Shown in pieces: positions 46,034-58,690 of a stretch of 64,000 nucleotides of DNA. The notes beneath the pieces are model-generated. The model was not told where the DNA came from, did no database searches, and saw nothing but the letters and a program-made list of their open reading frames with translations. The stretch comes from Paraspadella gotoi. Its lineage: Eukaryota; Chaetognatha. The stretch's first letter is position 1. Each line of letters opens with the position of its first letter. The position numbers were made by a program, and so were the translations under genes. The stretch spans positions 11,719,585 through 11,783,584 of the forward strand of contig CM119268.1 of NCBI GenBank assembly GCA_051294375.1, read 5' to 3'.

Positions 46034-47236
46034 TCAAGACGGTGGAAATTGGCAGCAAAACATGCTGATCTCATTGACGCCGGAATCGTCGTAAAAGGTT
46101 CGAGGCTCCGACTCGACCTTCGCCTGGAACCCGCAAATGGCCGACCCGATCGGGCATCTCAACCAGGGTGTTCTTCTTGAGCAAGGCTCCTCGCAACTCG
46201 ACGTGGACAGGCCGCTGTCCACGAGTTCCGTGCCCCAACCTCTCTCGGGACACTCGGGAACGTCGCAGAGCAAAGAGAGGCTGAAGGCACCGACGCTGGA
46301 TCCGTCGAATCCAACGCGGAATCCGTTGACGAAGTGTTGGGGACTCGGGCAAGACTTGAAGATCGAGGGGTACTCTGTTTCGACGCCGGCGGACGAGATG
46401 AAGCGACGACGAATCGGCGGCGTCGTCGGGTCAGTTCGGTTGACGACGGCGCGGACGGAGCAAGGGGGCCCCGTCTCCGACTTCTCTACGACGCTCTCGC
46501 ACTCCAGACGGAATTTGGTGATGCCTTTGGTAGGGGGGGAATCAATTTCGTGAATATAATGATTTAGCATATCTACCGCGGTCGGTACCAAATATAAACA
46601 CGTTGTAGGGTATTACGAACGGCTGGACATTTAATGTTTTGGTCTTGTTTTGATCAAGTATGTCTTATTGCAGAATTACGGACTTTTGTTGTCTGAATTG
46701 AGAGATAAGAGAAAAATAATTTGTTTTGTTTTTGAAATTTTGAAATTTATTATAATATATAAATATTATAATTGATATAAATATAATTATAATATACATG
46801 CGCCAGCTTGTATAATAACATTAAGCCAATATTTCGACTTAATTCGCTTAAGAAAGGTTAAAATGTTAAAAAACTGGTACTCGACATTTTTCAAAATTGT
46901 TTCCCCCCCCCTACCTTTGGCGTCGAGCCACCGTCCATTGTCCACCCAGACTTGAAAACCGCGCACGAAGGTTTTCTCTGGACAAAAAACTGGCGCGTAG
47001 AGAGACGCCGCGGAATCGGAATCAACGCCGGGCGGCGGAACGGCGTCTAAAACCGCGAGGTAGAATCGAGGATGCTTTAGTGACGGCGTCAGGCGCGTCA
47101 GCCGGAGCGGCGGAGGCGGCGGCGGTGGCAGAGGCGGGGGTGGGAGATAAATCGACGAAGCCAAGAACGAACCAATAAAGAGATTAATGTAGACGAAGGG
47201 TTGGAAAAACATTTTTTTAAATATACCGAGATTCAT
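46034..47236 (-). CDS. VMO-I-like secreted protein
   Basis: Two exons (47236-46915 and 46524-46034) join at phase 1 and encode 270 residues. A signal peptide (MNLGIFKKMFFQPFVYINLF and following) and a poly-Pro linker precede a domain like vitelline membrane outer layer protein I. Three repeats share the CP...GF pattern: FCPEKTFVRGFQVWVD, SCPSPQHFVNGFRVGFD and RCPIGSAICGFQAKVE, with a final NEISMFC strand. The VMO-I family folds as a three-fold beta-prism in extracellular coats; a role in egg coat or other secreted matrix is inference. The length exceeds typical VMO-I (about 180-200 residues) because of the Pro-rich linker and insertions. Confidence 0.85.
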
Positions 47237-47619
47237 TGTCCTTTTTTAAGGATGGAAATTCGAGACGAATTTTGAAAGGGATGCAACAACGATTTTTATT
47301 TATGAAGAAACGATAAAGGATGTTACACAATAGATAGAAAATAAGAATCTTTAGTGTCGAAAGGAAAAGTTCAGCATGACAGGAACAAAAACGGTTCCTG
47401 CTGACGCAATTAAAAAGAATGAGGAATAAAACAAAGTGGAAGAACCCGAGGAGAATGAGTCAGTGAATTTATATTTAGAACGAAAAAAGCAGTTCCGAGA
47501 ATTGATTATTCAAAGCGCATTATAAAAATTTTTGTCATTTTTTATCTTTATGAGTTGCGCCGCGAGTACTCACGGAGAATCTCGATAAGTCACTTTTCGG
47601 TCGGTCTGTCGGTCGAAAT

Positions 47620-47970
47620 GTCTATCCATTGGTCTGTTCCACTTATGTTAAAAATGTATATAATTCGCCTATAGTTGGTTGCTCATTTGTTAAGACAGGA
47701 AAAAACCTATAATCTAAGTGACTGCTAGCGCCGCCTTCAGGAAATCCTAAAACTATAAGGAATAAAAGATAGAATTTTGATGCAATGCATGTCATAAATA
47801 CACGGGCTCAGAAAATTTTTTAGTCATGTCAAGTATTGTCATGTCATGTCAGGTTATATCATATGTGATCAAAGGGAAATACATGTGAAAAGAAAGTCAC
47901 AGCGGCGCAACACATTGGATGAACCGATCTTGTTTTTTTATAATTGTTATAGACGAAACAAATCGTTCCT
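47620..47970 (-). repeat. ~340 bp dispersed repeat, copy 2 (inverted)
   Basis: Inverted match of 32100-32440. It lies between the VMO-I-like gene and the coiled-coil gene. Identity by eye is roughly four bases in five, with a GTCAT-type short repeat in the middle. Confidence 0.8.
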
Positions 47971-48165
47971 CAATAAGTTTGTTCAATTATTTTCGATGAG
48001 GCAAGGTCAGGGATACATTGAATTCTAGATTACTAAATCAGAGTGAGACTTTTCGTTAAACAAAATATTTTGAAAGTTTTTTTTATCATTTCAATGATCG
48101 GATCCAAAGACTTCGTCCACAGAATCCAGCCTTCATCAATACTTTCATTTATAACATTCGTTAAC

Positions 48166-51100
48166 CTGTAAAACTCGTGATTGAGTTGAGCGCCGCCGAC
48201 GAAGTCCCGGAAGTGGGCACGGACGCCGGCGAAGGAGGCGACGACTTCCGGCAACGCAGACTCCAACGTCGTCGTCAACTTGTGGAGGCGTTGGAGCCCC
48301 GACCATGTCTCGGAGTCCCACTCTCGGAATCGCTCCTGAAGAAGGAAGATGATGAGAATGATGATGATGATGATGATAATGATGATGGTGATAAAGACGA
48401 TGATGATGATGATGGTGATGACGATGGTGTTGATGATGATGATGACAATAGGTCATCCTGATTAACGGCGATAGTCACCTGCATCAGATGCTTCTCCGTC
48501 TCCGGGAGCAGCACCGCGGGTTCGCTTGACGACCCTTTCCGGAAGAGCTGCAGCAGGACCTCTAGCTGCTGTTGAAACTCCGTCAGTTTTTGGTGAATGT
48601 CCAAAGAATCACCTTGAACAGGGAATGCCGAACGTGAGCGATGAAAGTACGGTTTTATAATTAATTTAATGCAATATTAATCAATTCTCACTGAGAATAT
48701 CTTCGGTAAACTTTTCCAGTCTTTCGGAAAGGGTCACAAAATTCGGAGAGAGGACGAATCTCCCCAGCTCCATCTTCGAGACGAATTGGCTATGAAACGA
48801 CTTCGTTCTGCGGGAGAAAATTTGTTTTGTAATTTTGTATTTCTACCAAAAGTAGCTCACCTGTTGACTAGAGAGTAGTCTAGCTCGTCTTGAGAGCGTC
48901 GACTTTGCTGCTGCTGAGTTGATGCAGACCCTCGAGTCGCCGCACGATCTCAAGTAGGTCTTTCTGAGTCTCGTCCAGGGTGTGCCCCAACTCCCCAAGG
49001 TCCACCGAGAGCTCGTCCTGGAAAGAGGGGGGATTAATTGATTTAATTATTTAAATGTTGATGTAATGGTTTTAATTGGTTTTATTGACATGTTTGATGT
49101 AATTAATTTGTTCGATTGTTCATATTGATCATTTAATATGACCATTTCATTGATTAGTTGATTGGATGATTATTCTATTGATTGATTGAATGATTGATTG
49201 ATGGATTTTTTAAGTCACACATTAACCTCTATGCTTTTGTATTCGCTCAGAAGATCTTGAATGGTTCGTTGATGATTCTCGAGAGAAGACGAAATATTCT
49301 GAAAGAAAAAAATTAGAACTGTTATTTTTTGGGGGTCATTTTTGGTGGTAACATCAATTTTACGCCCGCGAAATATACCCAAAATTAGAATGCGCGTTGT
49401 TAAGCAACTTTCAAGCAATCGAAACTTTTTTTTTTTCTGTTCACTTCTCCAATTCTTTCCCTTTCCAGGCTTCTCCAGACTTTACGATCCAAATCAAGCC
49501 TTTTCCTCACGCCCGGACCCGCCAAATTCCCCGTCCAAAAAATACCTTCACCATCCCCCAGCATCCCTCCATCCCCCCCCCACCCGCCAAAACCTGCTCA
49601 CACATCTCCAATTCCCTGAGCACCGATTTCCCCGCCATTGTCTGGTTCTTCAGGAAGCGGGCGTGGCTCTCCTCGATGCGTCGCGTTCCCTGCAGGCGCC
49701 GCCGCCGCCGTGGAGGGAAGGAAGAGAGAGAGAGAGAGAGAAAAAAAAAGGTAATGATCCAATTAATGGACGATCGAAGGGAAAAATTTGAAGGGAAAGG
49801 GTTATAGCCCGGGGGGGTAAGGGGTAAGGGGGACAGGTGGGGGGAGAAAGGCGGGGAGACGACGTGGATTACGTTTTCGTTAAAAGTTAGAGGTAGGAAG
49901 AAAAGTGAAGTAACGTTTTTTTAAATAGTCGGATAAAATTGGAAAAAAAAAAACATTTTTAGTCGGATCTGCTTATCAGCAGATCCCGACTCTACAATTC
50001 ACTTTGTCGGTCCGTCGGTCAATCAATCAATCAATCTATCTATTTATCTATTAATTAATTATTCAATCAATCTGTAAATAAATCAATCAATCAATCTATC
50101 AATCAAATCAATCGTTATAGGCATTATTGTCGTCGTCGCCACCGTCGTCGTCATTGCTTTGTTTAGTGACGAAAAGACCTAATTTCAGATCAAAAATTAA
50201 TTATTATTAATTAATAACGCTAATGATCGTTGCAGATCCGAAAAATTGTTTGCTTAATCTTGTTTAAAAATTTGTACACTTTAAATAAAGTTTTGACATT
50301 CATTTAATAAATGACTTTAGAACTGCGATGATGTTTTAGGACCCTGCAAGCTTTGAATCAAAAACTATCTCACTGACTTTATTAACTCCCTTAACAGAAA
50401 AGGGGTAAATATTATTTTAAGTTGTTAATTAAATCGAACATCGTTTTATTTCTTCAAAAAATTAACTAACTGAACTCGGAGTAAGAAATATTTTGTGCCG
50501 CAAAGTAAAAAGAAATAATGGTTTAGTCGAAGGATAAAGTGTGAAAAACTGTGAATGGTGAAAGTCGAGATGAAGGGATGACCTTCTTTTTGGAAAGGAA
50601 GGACGTGGATGATGGAAACTCCGATAGTGACGGTGACAAAAAGGGACGCGTTTATGGTGAAAGCTGTGACGATCATTGTGAGTGAAGGTGAGTTTTCCTC
50701 ATGAGAATTAAGTCGAAAGACTTGATGATAGAAAAGATTATGAAGACGAAGTTAATCACGATCTACGATTTTGATGATTATTTTGATAATAACAATAACG
50801 AGTGAAAAGAACCTCACCTTGTTCCTGAGAGTGATAGTGATGTCGCGAGTGATCCTCTCCGTTTTCTCAGAAATGATGGAGGCCTTTTTGAATGGGTAGT
50901 GGGATCGCCGCCAGGAACTTCGTCATCTCGCGCGACTTCAGCTTTTGCCCCTTGGAGAAGAAATCAGTGGAAAAATTAAAGGAAGGAAAAGAAATAAAAA
51001 GTCGAGAAGAAAGAAACTGTCCCAACCATAGACTCGCAACAAATAGAAATATACAATTAAAAATAAGTCCGTAAAAAGACATATTTCGGGTCTCTTTTTT

Positions 51101-51843
51101 TTTTTTTCCGACGGACGAAGCTCGATCACTATTTTTGTCATCTACACCCGCCCCCCACTTTGAATAGCCATAGTAAGGTGTGACAGCAGAAAAATTTTCG
51201 ATCAGGCCTCGCTAAACCCAGCTGTAACCACTACACTTTGAAGGCCATAGTAAGGTGGACAGCTAGAATAATTTCATTAAGCCGTCGCGTTACCCAGCTG
51301 TAACCACAATAGTGGCCCCCTCCGTTCCAGTATCTTTATCGACTATGACTATGACTATGACACACGTCTCCAAATCCTTTTCTCCTTACCTATAACTCTC
51401 CAAAAACTCCAGCTCGTCCTTCCTGGCGTCCTCCAAGGTCTTGTTGTAGTAGATGGACATGTCGTTGACGAGATCGCGGACGTCTTCGAGATTCTCCATG
51501 ATCTTGACGGTGCGATCGATGACGTGGCGGAACTCCTTCTTGCTCCAGTGAAGCTTCGACTTTTTCTTGGCGATGTCCTTCTGCAGGATCATCTTTTCCT
51601 AAGGGTGGCATAACGTAGTGGACGAGGGGGTGTTTATTTTTAAACATACTTGCTTGTAGTTTTATAAAGGTTTGTAAATAGTATTTCTTATTTCAATAAA
51701 AAAAATGGTTTACTTTAGAAATTTCGTCCATGACAAAATTGAGCGTCAATTGGCGAGAACTTCGACTCCCGACGATTCCGTTGTAATCTTGAGCGGATCT
51801 GAGAAAAGGAGGTTTTGTAAAGATTGTTTGTTTGTTTGTTTTG

Positions 51844-51886
<43 letters not shown>

Positions 51887-52162
51887 ATTTTTCTTTCTTT
51901 CTATCTCGCTTTATTTTCTTTTGTATTTGTCCATTTTTCTCTCTTCCTCTTTTTGTTTTTTTTCATCTTGAGTCTTTACCCTTCCAAAAATCTCCTACCT
52001 TCCAAGGATGGAGTGTTGTCGCCTGAGGAAATCTTCGAAGAGACCGAAGAACTTGTTGAGGGTGTTGTTAAGCCTCTTGGTGACGTCATCGATGGGGGGG
52101 CGTTCTTGTCTCACCGCTCGCAAGATGGCGTAGTAGGAACGAAGCATACGAGAGAGCATGTC
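48166..52162 (-). CDS. Coiled-coil-rich protein of unknown function (partial)
   Basis: Ten exons: 52162-51999, 51798-51714, 51598-51390, 50950-about 50818, 49689-49594, 49298-49227, 49017-48862, 48807-48692, 48612-48479 and 48335-48166. Phases agree at most junctions. The translation is helical and charged, with heptad-like stretches such as SLENHQRTIQDLLSEYKSIE and DIHQKLTEFQQQLEVLLQLF. I do not recognise a family. Neither start nor stop was found: the first exon has an acceptor and the last a donor. The exon at 50950 reads through only with two compensating frame changes, and the one at 49017 with one (after KVDAL), which I attribute to consensus errors. Decay into a pseudogene is the alternative. 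Confidence 0.65.
51843..51903. repeat. (TTTC)n microsatellite
   Basis: About 14 units of TTTC with one break. It sits in the intron between the first two visible coiled-coil exons. Confidence 0.9.
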
Positions 52163-52989
52163 CTGAGGCCAAAGAATTCTTTTTATTCTTTTTATTCTTT
52201 TTATTTTTATTCATCGCTTTGTTTCTCTATACTTTTTGCTCTTTACTTTTTCTACTATATCTTCTAAGGGCGACTGTTCTTTAGATTCAGTCACAAATGG
52301 ACTCTCCTTCGTAATGTTTTTTCCTTACTATATAAACACCTCTTAAAGTTGCTAAATATTTATTTCCTTTATTTTTTTATGTCTTTTCTTTGATCAACAT
52401 CACTGCTCCATATTTTTAAACCATTTTTTAGTTATTCTCATGCATATGTGGAGATTTATGTAAAAAAAACTGTGGTCGTAAGCCAACTAAAAACAGCATA
52501 TAAACAAAACGAAAAGAGAAGAAACCTAATATTTAAAAATAATTTTCAACGCGACAACTAGACTTAACGATTTAAATTTAATTTGCATACTGAAGCGCGA
52601 ACGAAAAATCTTTCGAAGATGACATACACGAAATTTTATTCGTCAGTTCGATCGGCCAATCGTCGGCTCCAAATTAATTCATAAGACGCGTGAATCTCGA
52701 CGACATTTTTCGAATCTTCTTCGATAAGTTCATCAACGCGGAGAATTTAGAGACGCAACTTCGCTCTCAAAGATTTTTTAAGATATGACGATAGGGCATT
52801 TCTGCAAATAAAGAGCGATGATAACGATTCAAATCCTATTCAAATCCTATTTTTAGGAGCTAAAAAAAGCTTCGATTGACCCGTTTCGGGCGTCCCTCGG
52901 GGGTNNNNNNNNNNNNNNNNNNNNNNNNNTCGCGCGCGAATATGATCGGAAAAAATTTTAGAAAAAACGAAAAGCGAGCGACGCGACCT
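52163..52989. other. No gene recognised
   Basis: AT-rich sequence upstream of the first visible coiled-coil exon, with a 25-base N run (52905-52929) just before the minisatellite. Confidence 0.5.
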
Positions 52990-53640
52990 GAGCCGGACCA
53001 GGCGACCGACGACGATCTACCCAATAGACCTGGTCCGACGAACCCGAAGCCGATCTACCCAATAGACCAGGCCACGACCGACGATCTACCCAATAGGACC
53101 TGGCCGACCCGACCGACGATTCTACCAATAGACCTGCGAGCCGACCGACCGATCACCAATAGACCAGGCGACCGACCGACCGATCTACCCATAGACCAGG
53201 CCGACGACCGACCGATCTACCCAATAGACCTGGCGACCGGATCTCCGAAATCTACCCAAAGACCTGGCGACGACCGACCGATCGTACCCAATAGACCAGG
53301 CCGCGACTGACCGATCTACCCAATTAACCTGGCCACCGACCGACGAGCTACCAATAAGACCTGGCGACCGACGACCGATCTACCCAATAGACCAGGGCCG
53401 ACCGACCGACCATCTACCCAATTAGACAGCCGACCCCTGACCGCCGACCGATCTACCCAATAGACCTGACCGACACCCGACGACCGACGATCTACCCAAT
53501 AGACGACTGGGCGAGCGCACCGACCGCATCTACCCAATAGACCAGGCGCCGACCGACGATCCGATCTACCCAAAGACCTGCGCCGACCGACCGACCGATC
53601 TACCCAATACGACGCTGGCAGCGCGATCACCCAGAACTGC
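52990..53640. repeat. ~30 bp minisatellite
   Basis: About 20 units of the pattern GACCGATCTACCCAATAGA followed by CC(T/A)GGC and CGACC. Unit length varies by 1-4 bases, mostly through single-base indels. It generates false open frames on both strands. Confidence 0.9.
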
Positions 53641-54125
53641 CGAACGCCGACGTCTACCCAATATGACGTCTCCTCGCTGAATTGAAAAATGGATTTTTTT
53701 TTTGTCCAGGCGGACGACAAAAGACAGCCGCGTCCCGCGTCCTTGGAACACCCGAAAGGAACAGGCGTGTTTTTCCGATACAATTGTCGGATCTTTGATG
53801 AGCGGCACAACTCTCGATAACCTCGAGACGATCGAGTCACGATCGACGACGCACGACGATAAAACGACGACTTCTGATCTCGTGTGCGACGACGACAAAG
53901 ATGGCGGACCAAAAATCATAAAGAGACTAAAAATGACCAATACCAACAGAACTGAGCACAGCAGCAACATAGCAAACGAACAAGACGTTAGATGTACGAT
54001 GTGAGCATGACGAACAATCGTCTACAATGAAAATGGAGAGACAGTAAGATCGACAGATAATCAGATCGATGATGCGCTTTGCACGGCGAACCAAACGACG
54101 ACCACGACGACGACATCCGACCGAC
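53641..54125. other. Short unique stretch; no gene recognised
   Basis: Sequence between the minisatellite and the left copy of the duplication. A 100-residue frame at 53702-54004 has no recognisable domain or splice context. Confidence 0.4.
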
Positions 54126-54307
54126 GCCTTGAGAATGATTAGTTCTTATTGTGGAATATCTCGCAAATTCCAGATGAACTGAGTTATGAAATAAAATCCC
54201 GCAGACCCGGGAAAAGCATTAAACCTGATTCTCAGTCTCCACGGAATGATTACGGGACGAGAACTCACACGAGGTTGTCGGAGGCACTATCCTTTGATAC
54301 TCTCTCA

Positions 54308-54346
<39 letters not shown>

Positions 54347-55073
54347 CATCTCTCTCTCTCTTCTCTCTCTCTCTCTCTCTCTTCTCGTCCCCCTTTTCAA
54401 CCACCAACCTTCCTCTCCTCTTTCCTTTCCTCTCTCCTCCTCCTCTCTCTCTCCCTTCTTCTCTCTCCTTGCCCAAAGAAGAACGATCATTTGCACCTGC
54501 CGAGTTGTTGTTCCTCAGGTTGTTGATGACGTTAGTTGCCGATTGTTAAAACGTCTCCGGACGATTGGATGACAACTTGACGCGTTCAAACTCGAAACTC
54601 TTTTCCATCGATCCCAACACTTACACTACGGACCTCATTTTTTCGTTTAATCGATTAATTCATTAATGACTTTTCAATCGCCAACGCAAACGATTATTAG
54701 CCAGATATATACATATTAAAAAAAAGTCTTCCTGCGACATTTTCTCGATCTTCCCGCACGATTATCCACGGGACCGACAAAAACTACCCCCTCACTCCAG
54801 CCCCACCGTCCCCTTCTTCCCCCTCTCAAAAAAATAAAAGAGTTAGGTCGGCCAGTTCAATTTTCTTCTTTCGCGCGAATTCTGACGATATTAACCCCGC
54901 ACTGTGCGGCAGAAAGAGAGAGAGAGAGAGGATGAGAAGAAGAGGAGAAGAGACCGGACAGAAGGCAGGCAGTGTCGAGTTATGCACCGTAGTTTATAAA
55001 CTTGCAGGAGAGCGAGAGCGTGTCGCGCCGACGACCAGATGAGGAGAGCATCGGCGTTCTTCTCGCCATGTGG

Positions 55074-55111
<38 letters not shown>

Positions 55112-55818
55112 AAGAGAGAGAGAGAGACCAGTCGATCAAACCCCCATTATTCATGTTACCTTTATTTTCTTTTCCCCAATAAATTATTGATGTTTTCATC
55201 GCAGAAAGAAAATCGTTGGGTGGGCTGCCAAAAGCGGAAATAAATATGTTCGACGGATTGTAGACACGGGCGGCGTCGGGTGCGCAGCCGGAGAATCAGA
55301 CTGAGAGCTCCTCGTCGCCTGCGCACCTTATTCTCTTATTCAAAAGCAACATTGAGTGCCCAGATCGCTTTTTCTGGCGGGAAATGTGTTGTGTTGAAGG
55401 GGTAAGAAAGAGAAGTGCACTGTGTTGACGACCTTCGATTTAAAAAAAAGAAAAACACACCAAAAAAAGAGGGAAAAACAGGATCGGTAAAACAAGCGCT
55501 TTTCCCTCTTTAAAATTTTAAGCTAAGCGTATTATCGCGTTTGTGGGCGTCGTTCTCGAGCGTTTGAAAATTCGTTTCAGATTCCAGGTTTAAATTATTA
55601 GAAAATGCGCTCTGCGCGCTCGTAAACCAAATTAGAAAGGATTTTACAATTTACTCTTAATACGCGCAAATCAATTGAATCGATAAATTTACATCGAGAA
55701 AAAAAGGGCAGAATTGGACAAACGGTAATAATGAAATATAGATGAATGACGAAAAAAGTTGAGAGAAAAGTAAGAAGGGCGAAGAGAGAGAGAGAAGAGA
55801 GGAGAGAGAGGAGAGGAT

Positions 55819-55851
<33 letters not shown>

Positions 55852-56255
55852 AGAGAGACGAGAGAAGGAGAGAAGAGAGAGAGATGATGAAAGGATAATT
55901 CCGAACAAACGAAGACGACAGATAATGAAAGGCACCAGCTGAAAAAATCATCCGTCCACTTCTTAAATCAAACTTTCCTCGAAAAAAAAAAAACCATCTT
56001 CCCCCAGAATTTAAATTTCACGAATTTCTTAAGTCCTTTTTCCTGTTCAGTTACGGATCCCGCACTGGGTCTCCTGCGTTCCGAACGATGCCGAGCAGAT
56101 GCCAGGAGAGAGTGACGAGAGACGGAAGGACGAGAGAGAGAGAGAAGAGAGAGAAGAGAGATAGAATAGGAGAAAAAAAACAGAATTTGGAAAAAAGAAT
56201 AGAATAGAGGCTTTGGCAGTGAAAACCTTATCTCAACTCCCAGCTAAATACTTAA
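54126..56255. repeat. Duplicated segment, left copy
   Basis: Matches 62393-64000 in direct orientation, with shared blocks at GTGGAATATCTCGCAAAT, TTGTTGTTCCTCAGGTTGTT, ATTATTCATGTTACC and the right end AACCTTATCTCAACTCCCAG. It contains GA/CT tracts at 54303-54382, 54909-54929, 55077-55127, 55782-55886 and 56134-56160. No gene recognised. Confidence 0.85.
55077..55127. repeat. (GA)n microsatellite
   Basis: GA tract with one CAAG break, within the left copy of the duplicated segment. Confidence 0.9.
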
Positions 56256-56699
56256 GGTTCCGGGATCACTTCAATTAAATTATAATTAGGCTAAAACCGA
56301 TCTCGGATTTGAAAAGAAGATGCTCCTGACGAATTCCGAAATATGTATTCACTTCTTACTATTCTTTCAAAGGCGTTAGTCGTTTTTCTCTGCACTTTTT
56401 TTCTGGCTACTTATATAAATATAATAAGCGAAACCTATTTGCAAGAGTGCAGCCCACAACGGTAAGGCGGTTCTAATAAAATTTGGGATGAATTACCCTT
56501 TAGGTCATCAACTCCAATTCTATGAAAAGATATGGTCAAAATTTGCCTTCCTTTCATAGAAAATTGATTATTCTTTAGATCAAATTTTGAGATTATTCCA
56601 TTATATCTTTGAAACAAAAAAACGTTTTCAAAAAAAGGCTCTGCATAGAATCTCCCCCACCTTTCTTTCTTGCCCTTATGGGTGACTAAAAATCCACAA

Positions 56700-57530
56700 C
56701 CGTTCAATCAGCGGCCTTGGTGCCGGCAGGCAAGTTCATTCGCCTCCCAATCCCAAAGTCCGCGGGTTCTAGCCCGGTGGTCGTCTGCAGGTAAGAGAAC
56801 GGGCCTTAACCCGCCTGTAACATGGTGTTACTATCTAGGAAAAAAGTTAGAAACATTTTTTTTTAAAGTTTCATTTATTCAATAAAAAATATAAAAACCA
56901 TGGGTAACAAAACATTATCAATATTTTGGTATGCCCTCCCTCGGCATCGACCACTTTCCTGCATCTCGTCTGGCATGCTCTCGTAAAAAGCTGAACACAC
57001 CAATGTTTTTTGATTTGTTGTATCGCTGTAAAAAATTTGCAATGGTGGAACGAGGATCCAAGTCTATTGCTGATGAAATTGTTGCATCTTCCCTCTTTTC
57101 TCAGAGCACAAAAATTGCAACCTTATGAAAAACCCAAAGAGAGGGGCTGTACTATTCCATAACCAAATTTAAAAAATGAAAAAAATAACTAACTCAATTT
57201 GAAATAAAACAAATAACTTCCAATACCATAGAATGTGGAAAATAAAGACCGATTTTTCCGCCATTTTTTCAACTTTGCAGGTAGCAATTCTTATTTTGCC
57301 TCTTAACTTTCTATACCGGTTGGATCTTACGAAAAAAATGGAAAGGACAGCAACTGAAAGGAAATTTATGTGTAAAGATCTGAAATATCTAGATTTTTAA
57401 AAATCAGCCAAGTTTTCGAGTAGATATCCTCAATTAAAAAATGTTTCTAACTTTTTCCTAGATAGTACCAGCCTGATCCGAAGCTCAGGGACTGCTTATA
57501 TTGAACGGTTCTGTCATTAACACTTGATCA
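56700..57530 (+). mobile_element. tRNA-derived SINE interrupted by a Tc1-type element
   Basis: The SINE head (56700-56830) carries the box B-like GGGTTCTAGCC and ends at CATGGTGTTA. Its tail resumes at 57466 with TACCAGCCTGATCCGAAGC and runs to about 57530. The intact copy at 58498-58690 is continuous across this junction. Confidence 0.8.
56831..57465 (-). mobile_element. 635 bp Tc1/mariner-type element with TIRs, nested in a SINE
   Basis: Terminal inverted repeats begin CTATCTAGGAAAAA(A)GTTAG at 56831 and end with the complement at 57465. They are flanked by TA on both sides, the usual Tc1/mariner target duplication. The minus strand holds a decayed transposase end with a GGHTK-like reading near 56930. 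The internal region is too short for a full transposase, so the copy is non-autonomous. Confidence 0.8.
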
Positions 57531-57864
57531 ATAATTACTGTCTTCTTCATTTGGTGAGCCCGAGCTCCGAACACCAACAGCAACAACACACCTTTCAGCG
57601 ACATGCGCTCAACCTGGCGATGCCACTTCCGCCCACAACAACATCACGCGACTGCCTCAACGTGGTGACGAATTTTCCACCAACAGACAACAATTCGCAC
57701 AAGAGACGCACTAACAGCGGAACCTTCTCCCTGAATGCGGAGGCCCGCGCGCAGGGGGTGGAGTATGATGGTCCTAAAAGGATATCATATCAGCCACACG
57801 CTCGTCGTCAGTTCACCTTGCTATTTTTTCCTGTATTTGAACGAAGATAGGTCACTGTACCTGC
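57531..57864. other. Unassigned stretch between SINE copies
   Basis: A GC-richer segment with a 108-residue frame (57524-57850). I see no domain, splice context or repeat match, so no gene is claimed. Confidence 0.35.
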
Positions 57865-58060
57865 CTGGCGGTCGCGAACCACGACCACAGGTCTGCCCGG
57901 TGCACGTAGTCCCTCGGGTCGATCGTTTCTGCTAGTTAAGAGCGCAACGGGGCCGCTGGAATAACCGCAGCATGTAAATCATGGTGTACAAGCCTTGATC
58001 CGAAGCTCAGGGACTGCTACTCATTGGCAACGGTTCTGTCATAAATCACTTATCAATAAT
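57865..58060 (+). mobile_element. Diverged SINE copy
   Basis: Shares TAAGAGCGCAACGGGGCC, CATGGTGTACAAG and the tail TTGATCCGAAGCTCAGGGAC with the other copies. The head is poorly conserved. Confidence 0.65.
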
Positions 58061-58497
58061 TTACTTGTCCTTCTACCTAGAATTTTTTCTAAAGATTTCA
58101 GTCCACGGTCTTCGAGCTGCAACTCTTCGTTCTCAAACTTCTTTCGTCAAGAAAGTTAAAATTCCGTACTCATTACTCTGCAACATTCAACACAAACATA
58201 CACAAAACACGGATGTACTATCGACGTTGTTACAGCGACTTGTCTTAAAAAACGGCTACTGTTTGTTAATTTTTTTAATCCAGATTTTGATTTTTTTTTT
58301 TTCAGTTGATTCCTAGAAAATAGGGCAACTATTTATGATATAAGCATTTACATAAAGTAAAAAGCCAAATTTGGAAAATTAATTTGATTAAGTTTTTTAA
58401 ACTAATAAAACTTATTAAAACCATAAAAACCGTCTGGAAAATAGTGATAGAGTAGAAGAGACAGTATAATTATTGTTATGAGGTTTACGTGATAGAA

Positions 58498-58690
58498 CCC
58501 GTTCAAATGATAAGCAGTCCCCTGAGCCTTCGGATCAGGCCTGTTACACCATGTTACAGGCGGTTAAGCGCCCCGTCCCTCTTAACTGCAATGACGACCA
58601 CCGGGCTAGAACCCCGGACCTTTGGTTGGAGGCGAATGACTGCCTCCGCACCAATGCCGCCTGTATGAACGGTTTGTGGCGTTTTAGTCC
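58498..58690 (-). mobile_element. Full-length SINE copy, minus strand
   Basis: Read on the minus strand it runs from AACCGTTCATAC through GGCATTGGTGC, CATTCGCCTCCAA and box B-like GGGGTTCTAGCCC to CCTGATCCGAAGGCTC. It serves as the reference for the interrupted copy at 56700. Confidence 0.75.

Noticed and set aside
52876-53912. Frames rich in Asp-Arg-Pro-Thr or Trp-Val-Asp-Arg
   Set aside because: They are translations of the ~30 bp minisatellite, with no splice context.
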